Shown piece by piece: positions 9,310 through 16,962 of a stretch of DNA of 64,000 nt. The notes under the pieces are model-generated. The model did not search any database. It was not told where the DNA came from and worked only from the letters and a program-made list of their open reading frames with translations. The first letter of the stretch is position 1, and every line of letters starts with the position of its first letter. A program made the translations under genes and the position numbers. This DNA is from JANWVO01 sp964458495. Lineage in GTDB: Bacteria; Acidobacteriota; Terriglobia; Bryobacterales; Bryobacteraceae. Where the stretch lies: the NCBI GenBank assembly GCA_964458495.1, contig CAYWJB010000006.1:1-64000 (forward strand), in the 5' to 3' direction.

Positions 9310-9696
9310 TCAGGCCACGAACGCCACGGCCTCGATCTCCACCCGCACGTCCCGCGGCAGCCGCGCCGCCTCGACGGTGGCGCGCGCCGGCGGGTTCTGG
9401 CCGAAATAGCGCCCGTAAATCTCGTTCACTTTGGCAAAATCGCCCAGGTCTTTCAGGAAAATGGTCGTCTTCAGCACCGTGTCCAGGCGCGCGCCCGCGG
9501 CCTCCAGCACAGCCTTCAGGTTTTCGAGCACGCGCACCGTCTGCTCTTCGATGCCGCCCTCCACCAACTGCCCCGTGGCCGGATCCAGCGGGATCTGTCC
9601 GCTGGCATATACCAGCCCGTTCCAGCGCACCGCTTGCGAATAGGGCCCGATAGCCGCGGGCGCGGAATCCGTCTGAATGATTTCCTTCTGCTGCAT
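9310..9696 (-). CDS. ridA: RidA/YjgF family enamine/imine deaminase
   Basis: 128 residues from the ATG at 9696. The sequence follows RidA throughout: APAAIGPYSQAV near the N-terminus, YASGQIPLDPATG, the central VLENLKAVLEAAG, and P-P-A-R-A-T-V-E-A at the C-terminal side, with the Arg that holds the substrate carboxylate. It hydrolyses reactive enamines released by PLP enzymes, in the cytoplasm, as a trimer. It lies 56 nt downstream of the CMD-family gene and probably shares its transcript. Confidence 0.93.
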   Translation of the reverse strand: MQQKEIIQTDSAPAAIGPYSQAVRWNGLVYASGQIPLDPATGQLVEGGIEEQTVRVLENLKAVLEAAGARLDTVLKTTIFLKDLGDFAKVNEIYGRYFGQNPPARATVEAARLPRDVRVEIEAVAFVA

Positions 9697-9752
9697 GCTC
9701 TGTCCTGGCACTGTTGTCGGGCGTTCTTCCCGCCCCGGCTCCCGGAGGCCGT

Positions 9753-10076
9753 TCAGCCGCCGATCTCGTCCTCGATCCACGTCATGGCGGCGTATGCCGC
9801 GGGCCAGCCGATGGTGGTCATCGCCAGCAGCGCCGCATGGAGGATCTCCTCCTTCTTCGCGCCGCTTTCCATCGCTTGCCGCGCCGCCGAATGCACCGCA
9901 CCCTCATGCTGCGCTCCGATGGCGATGCCCAGCTTCACCAGCCTCCTGGTCTTCTCATTCAGCGGCCCGCCCTTTTCGTGGCACGCCGCGCCCAGCGCCT
10001 GAAAAGCGGCCCACACCTCCGGGTATCGCTTCTCGAATTTCTTCAGCTTCTTCGGAACTGCCGTCTGTTTGGCCAT
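9753..10076 (-). CDS. Carboxymuconolactone decarboxylase (CMD/AhpD-like) family protein
   Basis: 107 residues from the ATG at 10076. It is a small all-helical protein with the CMD signature region around KTRRLVKLGIAIGAQHEGAVHSAARQAMESGAK: the E-x-x-x-H-S-x-x-A pattern is present, but the C-x-x-C of true AhpD peroxidases is replaced (A-Q-H-E-G-A-V-H). A redox role through cysteines is therefore unlikely, and a gamma-carboxymuconolactone-decarboxylase-like or unknown role fits better. It precedes ridA on the same strand. Confidence 0.85.
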   Translation of the reverse strand: MAKQTAVPKKLKKFEKRYPEVWAAFQALGAACHEKGGPLNEKTRRLVKLGIAIGAQHEGAVHSAARQAMESGAKKEEILHAALLAMTTIGWPAAYAAMTWIEDEIGG

Positions 10077-10158
10077 ACCCTGCAAGATACACCCCGCCCC
10101 GCGCCGCCGTCCATCCATGCCGTGCCGTGCGGTCCGGCGCGGGCGGCCCCGTTCGCGA

Positions 10159-10164
10159 TATAAC
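10159..10164 (+). promoter_or_regulatory. -10-like element before the Gfo/Idh gene
   Basis: TATAAC stands 16 nt before the ATG at 10181 in otherwise GC-rich sequence, so the predicted leader is only about 10 nt. No good -35 is visible. Confidence 0.35.
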
Positions 10165-10180
10165 GATGCAATAGACATCC

Positions 10181-11509
10181 ATGAAACCCTCGAACCAACT
10201 GCCGTCGCCCGGCCGCCGCAACTTCCTTACGAATGCCGCAGCCGCCGGCCTCACTACGAACCTTTTCACCGGAAATCTCCGCGGCGCCAGCGACCGTGTC
10301 TCGGTCGCCTTCATCGGCATGGGCCAGATGGGCCGCGGCAACCTGGAGTACGCCTCCAAGGTGCCCGGCTTCCAGCCCGTCGCCGTCTGCGACGTCTACC
10401 AGCCGCATCTGGAAATGGCGAAGGCGCTTGCCGAAAAGCTCGGCCATGACGTCAAGGCGATCCACGATTTCCGCGAGATCCTCGCCGACAAGAGCGTGGA
10501 CGCCGTGTGCATCTCGACGCCCGACCACTGGCACGCGTACATGATGATCGAGGCTTGCAAGGCGGGCAAGGACGTCTTCGTCGAGAAGCCCGCCTGCGTG
10601 TACGCCGAAGAGGGCCTGCTGATGGTGCAGGCGGCGAGAAAATACAAGCGAGTGGTGCAAGGCGGCACCATGCAGCGTTCCGGCGGGTATTTCCAGAAGG
10701 CCGCGGAGCTGGTCAGGAACGGCACGCTGGGCGAGATCACCTTCTGCCACACCTGGCAGGCGGGGCTCGAAAAGAAAGAGCGCTGGGGCAATCCGCCCGA
10801 CGAGAACCCGCCCGCCGGGCTCGATTGGGATCTGTGGCTCGGGCCCGCCCCCAAGCGCCCGTACAACCTGAACCGCTTCGGCGTCGCTCCCAGGCGCTGG
10901 TCGACGTTCCGCTATTTCTGGGACTACGCCGGCGGCGCCATGACGGACTGGGGCATCCATCTCATCGACCCGATCCATCAGGCCTTCGACGACCCCATGC
11001 CCACGGCGGTGACGGCGATGGGGTCGAAGTTCTACGTCACCGACAACTGCGAGACGCCGGACACGATGCTGGCCACGTTCTTCTATCCGAAGTTCCTCTC
11101 CAGCTACGAATCGCGCACCTGCAACCCGATGCCGCTGCTGGGCAACTGGGGCGCCGCCACGGCGATTCACGGCACCGAAGCCACCGTCGTGGTCAACCGC
11201 GCCGGTTGCTGGCTCATCCCGAACCGCGGTTCGAAAGTCGAGCCTGCCGTCTGGGAGAAGGATTCGCAGATGGTGCAGCTCAACGTGCCGCACTGGGAGA
11301 ATTTCCTCGCCTGCATCCGTTCCCGCGAGAAGCCCATCAGCGACATCGAGAACTGCGTGCGCTCCTCGGTCACCTGCATTCTGGCCAACGTCTCCATGCG
11401 CGCTGGCGTTCGCATCGACTGGGACGAGAAGCAGTGGACGGTGAAGCAGAGCGAGGCGAAGCCGTATCTGAAAGCCCGCTACCGCTCCCCCTGGAAGCTG
11501 GAAGTGTAG
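10181..11509 (+). CDS. Tat-exported Gfo/Idh/MocA family oxidoreductase
   Basis: 442 residues. The leader carries GRRNFLTNAAAAG, a twin-arginine type. The NAD(P)-binding Rossmann start is VSVAFIGMGQMGRGN (G-x-G-x-x-G), followed by the family motif VFVEKPACVYAEEG (the E-K-P loop) near residue 140 and a C-terminal alpha/beta domain with GGAMTDWGIHLIDPI. It probably oxidises or epimerises a sugar in the periplasm with tightly bound NAD(P). Such exported members are numerous in Acidobacteriota and Planctomycetota. The gene stands alone. Confidence 0.9.
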   Translation: MKPSNQLPSPGRRNFLTNAAAAGLTTNLFTGNLRGASDRVSVAFIGMGQMGRGNLEYASKVPGFQPVAVCDVYQPHLEMAKALAEKLGHDVKAIHDFREILADKSVDAVCISTPDHWHAYMMIEACKAGKDVFVEKPACVYAEEGLLMVQAARKYKRVVQGGTMQRSGGYFQKAAELVRNGTLGEITFCHTWQAGLEKKERWGNPPDENPPAGLDWDLWLGPAPKRPYNLNRFGVAPRRWSTFRYFWDYAGGAMTDWGIHLIDPIHQAFDDPMPTAVTAMGSKFYVTDNCETPDTMLATFFYPKFLSSYESRTCNPMPLLGNWGAATAIHGTEATVVVNRAGCWLIPNRGSKVEPAVWEKDSQMVQLNVPHWENFLACIRSREKPISDIENCVRSSVTCILANVSMRAGVRIDWDEKQWTVKQSEAKPYLKARYRSPWKLEV

Positions 11510-11560
11510 CTGCCGGCAATCCCTTTTCCGGGACTGACATGGCCGTTTTCGGCGCCGTTG

Positions 11561-11566
11561 TATAAA
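11561..11566 (+). promoter_or_regulatory. -10-like element before beta-carbonic anhydrase
   Basis: TATAAA (11561-11566) stands 20 nt before the ATG at 11587, with GGAGGG between them as ribosome binding site, so this gene would have a short normal leader. CTGACA at 11534-11539 is too far upstream (21 nt spacer) to be a confident -35. Confidence 0.4.
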
Positions 11567-11586
11567 CGGGGCTGGAGGGTTGTGTC

Positions 11587-12150
11587 ATGTCCCGGATCCT
11601 GAACGAAGTGCTGGAGGCCAACCGCCGGTACGCGGCGGACTTCGGAGACAAGGGCAAGCTGGCAATGCCGCCCGCGCGGCGGTTCGCGGTGCTCACCTGC
11701 ATGGACGCGCGCCTGGATCCGGCGAAGTTCGCCGGACTGGCGGAGGGCGATGCGCACGTCATCCGCAACGCCGGCGGGCGAGCCAGCGACGATGCCATTC
11801 GCTCCCTTGTGATCTCGGCCAAACTGTTGGGCACGCGCGAGTGGTTCGTGATTCACCACACCGACTGCGGCATGCAGTTCTTTACCGATGACGTGATGCG
11901 CAAGCTTCTGGCTGAGTCCATCGGGCCTGCCGGGCTGGTCGAGGGCGAGTGGAAGAACCTGAACACGTCGCTGCCTGGCTCGTGCGAGGGAGATTTTATC
12001 GACTGGCTGACGATCCGCGACCTTGAGCAGAGCGTCAGGGACGATGTGGCGCGCATCCGCCGCCATCCGCTGGCGCCCCCGGACATTCCGGTCTACGGCT
12101 ACATTTACGACGTGCGGACCGGGCAGCTGGCCGAAGTTGCGCCAGCCTGA
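11587..12150 (+). CDS. Beta-class carbonic anhydrase
   Basis: 187 residues. The zinc ligands of beta-carbonic anhydrases are visible: C38 in TCMDARLDP (with the Asp40/Arg42 dyad) and H91-x-x-C94 in HHTDCGM. HVIRNAGGRASDDAIRSL matches the conserved stretch between them. The enzyme interconverts CO2 and bicarbonate in the cytoplasm. The segment 100-150 is typical of the long-insert subgroup. It could feed bicarbonate to carboxylases, but no carboxylase gene is adjacent. GGAGGG precedes the ATG. Confidence 0.93.
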   Translation: MSRILNEVLEANRRYAADFGDKGKLAMPPARRFAVLTCMDARLDPAKFAGLAEGDAHVIRNAGGRASDDAIRSLVISAKLLGTREWFVIHHTDCGMQFFTDDVMRKLLAESIGPAGLVEGEWKNLNTSLPGSCEGDFIDWLTIRDLEQSVRDDVARIRRHPLAPPDIPVYGYIYDVRTGQLAEVAPA

Positions 12151-12201
12151 GCCCGCCCGGTAGTTCTGGAAAAGCCTGCTTCGGATGCGGCGCGGCCACA
12201 G

Positions 12202-12268
12202 CGAATCCTCGTTTTCCGGATGACCGCCAGTCTTCTGCGAGGAGGATTCGGCGCCCGGAATGGAAAAC
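12202..12268. repeat. Two interlocked inverted repeats between convergent genes
   Basis: CGAATCCTC (12202-12210) is complementary to GAGGATTCG (12242-12250), a perfect 9-bp match. GTTTTCC (12211-12217), in the loop of that hairpin, is complementary to GGAAAAC (12262-12268) outside it. The two pairings cross, giving pseudoknot geometry. The location between the convergent carbonic anhydrase and ndk genes suggests a shared termination region, but there is no T-run. Confidence 0.45.
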
Positions 12269-12376
12269 GGTGATCCGTTCCGAATGGGCGCTGAAACCGG
12301 CTGGCGGCCAGCCAAGGACCCCGGCGGCGCCGGTGTGGCGTTGGCCGCGTCCCAAGCGCGGTTTGGATCGTGCGAA

Positions 12377-12814
12377 TCAGCCCAGTTCGGCGCCGCGGAA
12401 GAACCAGGAGAGTTCGAAGGCGGCGGTCTCCGGGGCGTCGGAGCCGTGGCTGGCGTTGCGGCCGATGTCGGTCCCGAAGAGGGCGCGGACGGTGCCGGGC
12501 GCGGCCTTTTTCGGATCTGTGGCGCCCATGACTTCGCGCCATTTGGCGATGGCGTCCTCGCGCTCGAGGGCCATGAGGACGACAGGGCCTTCGGTCATGA
12601 AGGCGACGAGTTCCTCGAAGAAGCCCTTGCCGCGGTGGACGGCATAGAAGCCTTCGGCTTCGGCGCGGGAAAGCGTCTGCATGCGCATGGCGAGGATGCG
12701 GAAGCCGGCTTGCTCGATCATCGAGATAATCTTGCCGGCGCTGCCGGCGGCGACGGCGTCGGGCTTGACGATGGCGAGTGTGCGTTCAACAGGCATGGTG
12801 GTTGTATTTTCCAT
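12377..12814 (-). CDS. ndk: Nucleoside diphosphate kinase
   Basis: 145 residues, the normal length. It starts ERTLAIVKPDAV as in other Ndk proteins, and the catalytic histidine is H123 in IGRNASHGSDAPE. It transfers the gamma phosphate from ATP to NDPs in the cytoplasm. It follows sucC-sucD on the same strand, a common pairing because succinyl-CoA synthetase and Ndk exchange GTP/ATP. The second ATG (12796) is equally possible as start; neither has a clear ribosome binding site. Confidence 0.95.
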   Translation of the reverse strand: MENTTTMPVERTLAIVKPDAVAAGSAGKIISMIEQAGFRILAMRMQTLSRAEAEGFYAVHRGKGFFEELVAFMTEGPVVLMALEREDAIAKWREVMGATDPKKAAPGTVRALFGTDIGRNASHGSDAPETAAFELSWFFRGAELG

Positions 12815-12944
12815 TCAGAAGTTGATCTGGCGCCGCAGCAGAGCGCGGCGGTGGCGGAACGAACCGCCTGCGAAACTTGCGGGGCGGAAGGGAGCTGGAG
12901 AGAGTCATCCGTTCCGCCCCTGGAGTTTCCAGCCCCCCGTCAAA

Positions 12945-12968
12945 CCCGGCAGAGCCGTGAATGCCGGG
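12945..12968 (-). terminator. Weak hairpin after sucD
   Basis: CCCGGCA (12945-12951) and TGCCGGG (12962-12968) form a 7-bp stem with a 10-nt loop, 17 nt after the sucD stop. On the minus strand it is followed only by TTTG, so it would attenuate rather than fully stop transcription into ndk. Confidence 0.35.
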
Positions 12969-12984
12969 AAGGCGGGAACGGACA

Positions 12985-13860
12985 TCAACACTTGAGCGCG
13001 GCTTTGGCGCGTGCGCCGATTTCGGCCGGGGTCTTGCAGACGAGAATTCCGGCGTCTTCCATGGCGGCCATCTTGTCGCTCGCCTTGCCGGACCCCCCGC
13101 TGATGATGGCGCCGGCGTGGCCCATGCGGCGGCCCGGGGGCGCGGTCTGGCCGGCGACGAAGCCGATGACGGGCTTCCGGACGTGCTGCTTCACGTAAGC
13201 GGCGGCCTCTTCTTCAGCCGTGCCGCCGATTTCGCCGATCATGATGATGGCTTCGGTCTGGGGATCTTCATTGAAGAGCCGCAGGGCGTCGACGTGGGTG
13301 GTGCCGATGATGGGGTCGCCGCCGATGCCGATGCAGGTGCTCTGGCCGATGCCGAGGGCGGTGAGCTGGCCGACGGCTTCGTAGGTGAGAGTGCCCGAGC
13401 GGGAGACGACGCCGACGGGGCCGGGCTTGTGAATGTGGCCCGGCATAATGCCGATTTTGCATTCGCCCGGGGTGATAATGCCGGGGCAATTCGGTCCGAT
13501 GAGGCGGGTATTGGAGTAATTTTTCAGGAAGCGCCAGGCGCGGACCATGTCGAGGGCGGGAATGCCCTCGGTGATGCAGACGACGAGGCGGATCCCTGCG
13601 GCGGCAGCTTCCATGATGGCGTCGGCAGCGAAGGCGGGCGGGACGAAGATGACGCTCGCGTCGGCGCCGGTGGAGCGGACGGCTTCAGCGACGGTGTCGA
13701 AGACAGGGCGGTCGAGGTGGGTGGTTCCGCCTTTGCCGGGGGTGACGCCGCCCACGATATTCGTCCCGTAAGCGATGCATTGCTGGGCGTGAAAGGAGGC
13801 TTCCCTGCCGGTGAAGCCTTGCACGAGCACGCGGGTGTTTTTGTTGGCAAGAATGCTCAT
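12985..13860 (-). CDS. sucD: Succinyl-CoA synthetase alpha subunit
   Basis: 291 residues. The CoA-binding Rossmann domain (GFTGREASFHAQQC, PGKGGTTHL) is followed by the ligase domain. The phosphorylated active-site histidine is H248 in RRMGHAGAIISGG, and NCPGIITPGECKIGIMPG is the usual signature. It forms the alpha-beta enzyme that makes ATP or GTP from succinyl-CoA in the TCA cycle. It starts 12 nt downstream of sucC, so the two are cotranscribed. Confidence 0.97.
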   Translation of the reverse strand: MSILANKNTRVLVQGFTGREASFHAQQCIAYGTNIVGGVTPGKGGTTHLDRPVFDTVAEAVRSTGADASVIFVPPAFAADAIMEAAAAGIRLVVCITEGIPALDMVRAWRFLKNYSNTRLIGPNCPGIITPGECKIGIMPGHIHKPGPVGVVSRSGTLTYEAVGQLTALGIGQSTCIGIGGDPIIGTTHVDALRLFNEDPQTEAIIMIGEIGGTAEEEAAAYVKQHVRKPVIGFVAGQTAPPGRRMGHAGAIISGGSGKASDKMAAMEDAGILVCKTPAEIGARAKAALKC

Positions 13861-13872
13861 GACGGGAAATCC

Positions 13873-15036
13873 TTATGCCTGGCTGGCGAGAGAGACGACT
13901 TTTTCGGCGGCGTCTTTCATGCCGTCGGCGACGGTGAAATTCAGGCCGGATTCACGGAGAATGCGGCGCCCTTCGTCGACGTTTGTGCCCTCCATGCGGA
14001 TCACAAGGGGGAGTTTGAAGTCGAGTTCGCGGGCGGCGGCGACGACGCCTGAGGCGAGAGTGTCGCAGCGGAGGATGCCGCCGAAGATGTTGATGAGGAC
14101 CGCTTTGACGTGGGGGTCGGACATGAGGATGCGGAAGGCGTTGGTGATCTGCTCCTGGTTGGCGCCGCCGCCGACGTCGAGGAAGTTGGCAGGGCTGCCG
14201 CCGGCGTACTTGATGATGTCCATGGTGGCCATGGCGAGGCCGGCGCCGTTGACCATGCAGCCGACGTTGCCATCCAGCTTGATGTAATTCAGGCCGAATT
14301 TCGACGCCTCGACCTCGAGAGGGTCCTCCTCATTCGTGTCGCGAAGGGCGGCGAGATCGGGATGGCGGTAGAGAGCGTTGTCGTCGAAATTGAATTTTGC
14401 GTCCAGGGCGATCACGCGCTGGTCTTCCGTGACGACGAGAGGGTTGATTTCGGCCAGCGAGGCGTCGGTTTCGACCCAGGCGCGGGCGATGGCCTGGAAG
14501 AGCTTCGCCGCGGCGGAGGCGGCGGGGCCGGAGAGGCCGATGCCGAAGGCGACGTTCCGGGCCTGGAAGGGAAGGAGGCCGTCGCCTGGATCGAAAGACT
14601 GTTTCAGGATGAGTTCGGGGGTCTTGGCAGCGACCTCTTCGATGTCCATGCCGCCGGCGGCGGAAGCCATGAGGACCGGGAGGCCCTGCGCGCGGTCGAG
14701 GACGATGCCGGCGTAGAGCTCCTTGGCGATGGGGAGGGTTTCCTCGACGAGCACCTTGCGGACGAGGCGTCCTTCGGGGCCGGTCTGGTGGGTGACGAGG
14801 GTCATGCCGAGGATCTGCGAGGCGACGCTCTCGGCCTCGGCCGGGGAGGATGCGAGCTTGACGCCGCCGCCCTTGCCGCGGCCGCCGGCGTGGATCTGGG
14901 CCTTGACGACGACGCGGGCGCCGAGCTCTTCGGCGATGGAACGGGCCTCGGCGGCAGTGGAGGCGACGCGGCCCCTCGGGATGGGGACGCCGTAGCGCGA
15001 AAGGATCTCCTTGGCCTGGTATTCGTGGATTTTCAT
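13873..15036 (-). CDS. sucC: Succinyl-CoA synthetase beta subunit
   Basis: 387 residues. It begins MKIHEYQAKEILSRYGVPIPRG, as SucC proteins do, with an ATP-grasp domain (KAQIHAGGRGKGGGVKL, ENPLV-type AEINPLVV) and a C-terminal CoA-ligase domain with NIFGGILRCD and RMEGTNVDEG. It provides the nucleotide-binding half of the TCA-cycle synthetase. The order sucC-sucD-ndk is transcribed leftward and diverges from trpD. Confidence 0.97.
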   Translation of the reverse strand: MKIHEYQAKEILSRYGVPIPRGRVASTAAEARSIAEELGARVVVKAQIHAGGRGKGGGVKLASSPAEAESVASQILGMTLVTHQTGPEGRLVRKVLVEETLPIAKELYAGIVLDRAQGLPVLMASAAGGMDIEEVAAKTPELILKQSFDPGDGLLPFQARNVAFGIGLSGPAASAAAKLFQAIARAWVETDASLAEINPLVVTEDQRVIALDAKFNFDDNALYRHPDLAALRDTNEEDPLEVEASKFGLNYIKLDGNVGCMVNGAGLAMATMDIIKYAGGSPANFLDVGGGANQEQITNAFRILMSDPHVKAVLINIFGGILRCDTLASGVVAAARELDFKLPLVIRMEGTNVDEGRRILRESGLNFTVADGMKDAAEKVVSLASQA

Positions 15037-15086
15037 GGTGTTGGGCTTGTGGTAGGCTCGGAAAAAGCCCCGTTTTTCACTATAAC

Positions 15087-16124
15087 ATGCCGTTTCTGAA
15101 CTACCTGCACAAGGTCCTGGAGAGGGAGCCGCTATCGTCGCCGGAGGCGATGGCGGCGATGGAAGAGATCCTGGAGGGACGCGCCACGACGGCTCAGATC
15201 GCCGCGTTTCTGGCGGCGATCCGGGTCAGGGGGGAGACCGCGGACGAGCTGCTGGGGATGGCTCAGGCGATGCGGGAGCATGCGGTGCGGGTGGAGCACG
15301 GGATTCGGGACCGGGTGGTGTTGGACACATGCGGGACCGGGGGGGATCGAAGCGGCACGTTCAATATCAGCACGGCGGTGGCGTTTGTGGCAGCGGCGTG
15401 CGGGGTGGCGGTGGCCAAACACGGCAACCGGTCGATGTCGTCGCATTGCGGGAGCGCGGATGTGGTAGAGGCGCTGGGAGCGAAGCTGCTGACCGATGCC
15501 GGGCAGATGGCGCGTTGTATTCGCGAAACGGGCATCGGGTTCCTGTACGCACCGGCGCTCCATCCGGCGATGCGACATGCGGCGGCGGCGCGGGCGGAGC
15601 TCAAGACCCGGACGCTGATGAACCTGCTGGGGCCGCTGACGAATCCGGCCGGGGCCACGGCGCAACTTGTGGGCGCACCGTCGTTGCGGGCGGCGGAACT
15701 GATGGCCGTGACGCTGGCGTCGCTGGGGCTGGATCGGGGCTATGTAGTGCATGGGGAGGACGGGCTGGACGAGGTTTCCACGACGGCGCCAACGCACCTG
15801 ATGGGGATCGTGCATGGGGCGATCGAGCACGAAGTGGTGAGACCGGAGCGGTTTGGGGTGAGGCGGGCGCGGATCGAGGAATTGCAGGGGGGCGGCGCGG
15901 AGGACAATGCCCGGATCATCGTGGAAGTGCTGGAAGGGCAGCCCGGTGCGAAGCGGGAGATCGTGCTGGTGAACGCCGGGGTGGCGCTGTGCGCGGCCGG
16001 GGTGGCGGCGACGTTCGAGGAGGGAATCGAGAAAGCGGCGGAGGCGATCGACAGTGGGGCGGCGCGCGCGAAGTTGCGGGAGTTTGTGGAGTTCACGAGG
16101 AAAGTGGCGGCGGGTCCAGTCTGA
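15087..16124 (+). CDS. trpD: Anthranilate phosphoribosyltransferase
   Basis: 345 residues. The PRPP-binding glycine loop CGTGGDRSGTFNIST and the following VAKHGNRSMSSHCGSADVVEALG are complete TrpD motifs, and RTLMNLLGPLTNPA and HGEDGLDEVS are the expected downstream segments. It transfers phosphoribose to anthranilate in tryptophan synthesis. It stands alone here, away from other trp genes. TATAAC (15081-15086) touches the ATG, but the N-terminal family alignment supports this start. Confidence 0.96.
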   Translation: MPFLNYLHKVLEREPLSSPEAMAAMEEILEGRATTAQIAAFLAAIRVRGETADELLGMAQAMREHAVRVEHGIRDRVVLDTCGTGGDRSGTFNISTAVAFVAAACGVAVAKHGNRSMSSHCGSADVVEALGAKLLTDAGQMARCIRETGIGFLYAPALHPAMRHAAAARAELKTRTLMNLLGPLTNPAGATAQLVGAPSLRAAELMAVTLASLGLDRGYVVHGEDGLDEVSTTAPTHLMGIVHGAIEHEVVRPERFGVRRARIEELQGGGAEDNARIIVEVLEGQPGAKREIVLVNAGVALCAAGVAATFEEGIEKAAEAIDSGAARAKLREFVEFTRKVAAGPV

Positions 16125-16177
16125 GTGGTTTGGGAAGCCCGCCCGAGGAGGCGTGAAATTTGGTCAGATTCTGGCGA

Positions 16178-16199
16178 GGGGACGGAGGTGTCCGTCCCT
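16178..16199. repeat. REP-like palindrome, copy 1
   Basis: GGGACGGA (16179-16186), loop GGTG and TCCGTCCC (16191-16198) form a perfect 8-bp hairpin, extended by a G-T pair. The left part GGGGACGGAGGTG (16178-16190) recurs exactly at 16432-16444. It resembles the extragenic palindromes mobilised by REP-associated tyrosine transposases; that comparison is from memory. Confidence 0.55.
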
Positions 16200-16427
16200 T
16201 TGGAGGAGCCGCTGGGGCAGGCGAGGGCCAACTCGCAAGTTGTTAATTCTGAATGGAATCCTGCTTGTGGCGGTGGGTGCGTGAAAATTCGGGTACCGGC
16301 TGCAGTGCTGAGCGGGTGAACGGAGTCCGGCGGGTCGCGAGGGGGGAGTTCATGGGGGACGGGGCGGTTAAGCTGCCCTGAATCAAGGGATTGCGCGGGA
16401 GGGATGGGCGGGAGGAGGCGGATTTGG

Positions 16428-16466
16428 CGAAGGGGACGGAGGTGCCGGTTCAGGCTGTCCCCTTCG
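16428..16466. repeat. REP-like palindrome, copy 2, directly after the receiver-like gene
   Basis: CGAAGGGGAC (16428-16437) pairs perfectly with GTCCCCTTCG (16457-16466) around a 19-nt loop. It contains the 13-nt sequence shared with copy 1. It abuts the stop of the minus-strand gene at 16467, so it could also act as transcript-end protection. There is no T-run for a classic terminator. Confidence 0.55.
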
Positions 16467-16841
16467 TCAGGTGGTGTGGCGTTTGAGAATCTGGGGGAGA
16501 TTCATGGAGAAGGCGGAGCGGGCGAGGACCATGGAGGCGCCGGCGGACTGGGCGCGGTTCTTGAGTTCGGCCTCGATGTGGGAGACGAATGCGACGATGC
16601 TTGTGCGCTTGAGCGACTCTTCGGCGCGGAGGCGGGCGATCAGGTCGACCGGGTTGAAGGAGCGGGCATTGAGGTCGACGATGACGAGCAGGGGCGGCTC
16701 CCGGCGGGCGCTGTCGAGGACTTCCTGGGCGGATTTGAGAAATTCGCAGGAAAAGCCGGAGCGTTTCGCGGCGTCATTGATTTTTACGACGAAGAAAAGA
16801 TCTTCGACAGCGGCAAGGATTTTCCTTGACTTTTGGGGCAT
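16467..16841 (-). CDS. Degenerate receiver-domain protein
   Basis: 124 residues from the ATG at 16841, preceded by a loose AGGCGGA. The frame also opens at 16913, but there TATAAT overlaps the ATG and looks like a promoter instead. The fold order fits a CheY receiver: an acidic pair in AAVEDLFF, the phosphoacceptor-position D56 in LLVIVDLNARS, Ser in VAFVSH, then GASMVLARSAF where the conserved Lys-Pro should be. The missing lysine, the R in its place and the absent D-x-P-x-x-D-G loop suggest a pseudo-receiver that signals by binding rather than normal phosphorylation. Confidence 0.75.
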   Translation of the reverse strand: MPQKSRKILAAVEDLFFVVKINDAAKRSGFSCEFLKSAQEVLDSARREPPLLVIVDLNARSFNPVDLIARLRAEESLKRTSIVAFVSHIEAELKNRAQSAGASMVLARSAFSMNLPQILKRHTT

Positions 16842-16962
16842 CTGGTTCCGCCTGTTTTTCTGTTGAAAGCCGGCCGCATCCGGATGGGCGGCGCCGAGGA
16901 AGGCAAACTTCATTATACAACGGCGGCGGACAGGGTCGTCCGGCTACAATTGAGGTTCACCG

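Larger units (their letters stand above)
16125..16466. other. Gene-free stretch between trpD and the receiver-like gene
   Basis: 342 nt with no convincing coding frame. It is G-rich on the plus strand and contains the two REP-like elements listed separately at 16178-16199 and 16428-16466. Otherwise I see nothing functional in it. Confidence 0.6.

Noticed and set aside
15081..15086. TATAAC next to the trpD ATG as promoter
   Set aside because: A -10 at this place would put the transcript start inside the coding region, while the TrpD N-terminus matches the family from this ATG.
16428..16466. Classic rho-independent terminator
   Set aside because: The stem is strong but no T-run follows on either strand, and the shared 13-mer points to a REP-like repeat instead.
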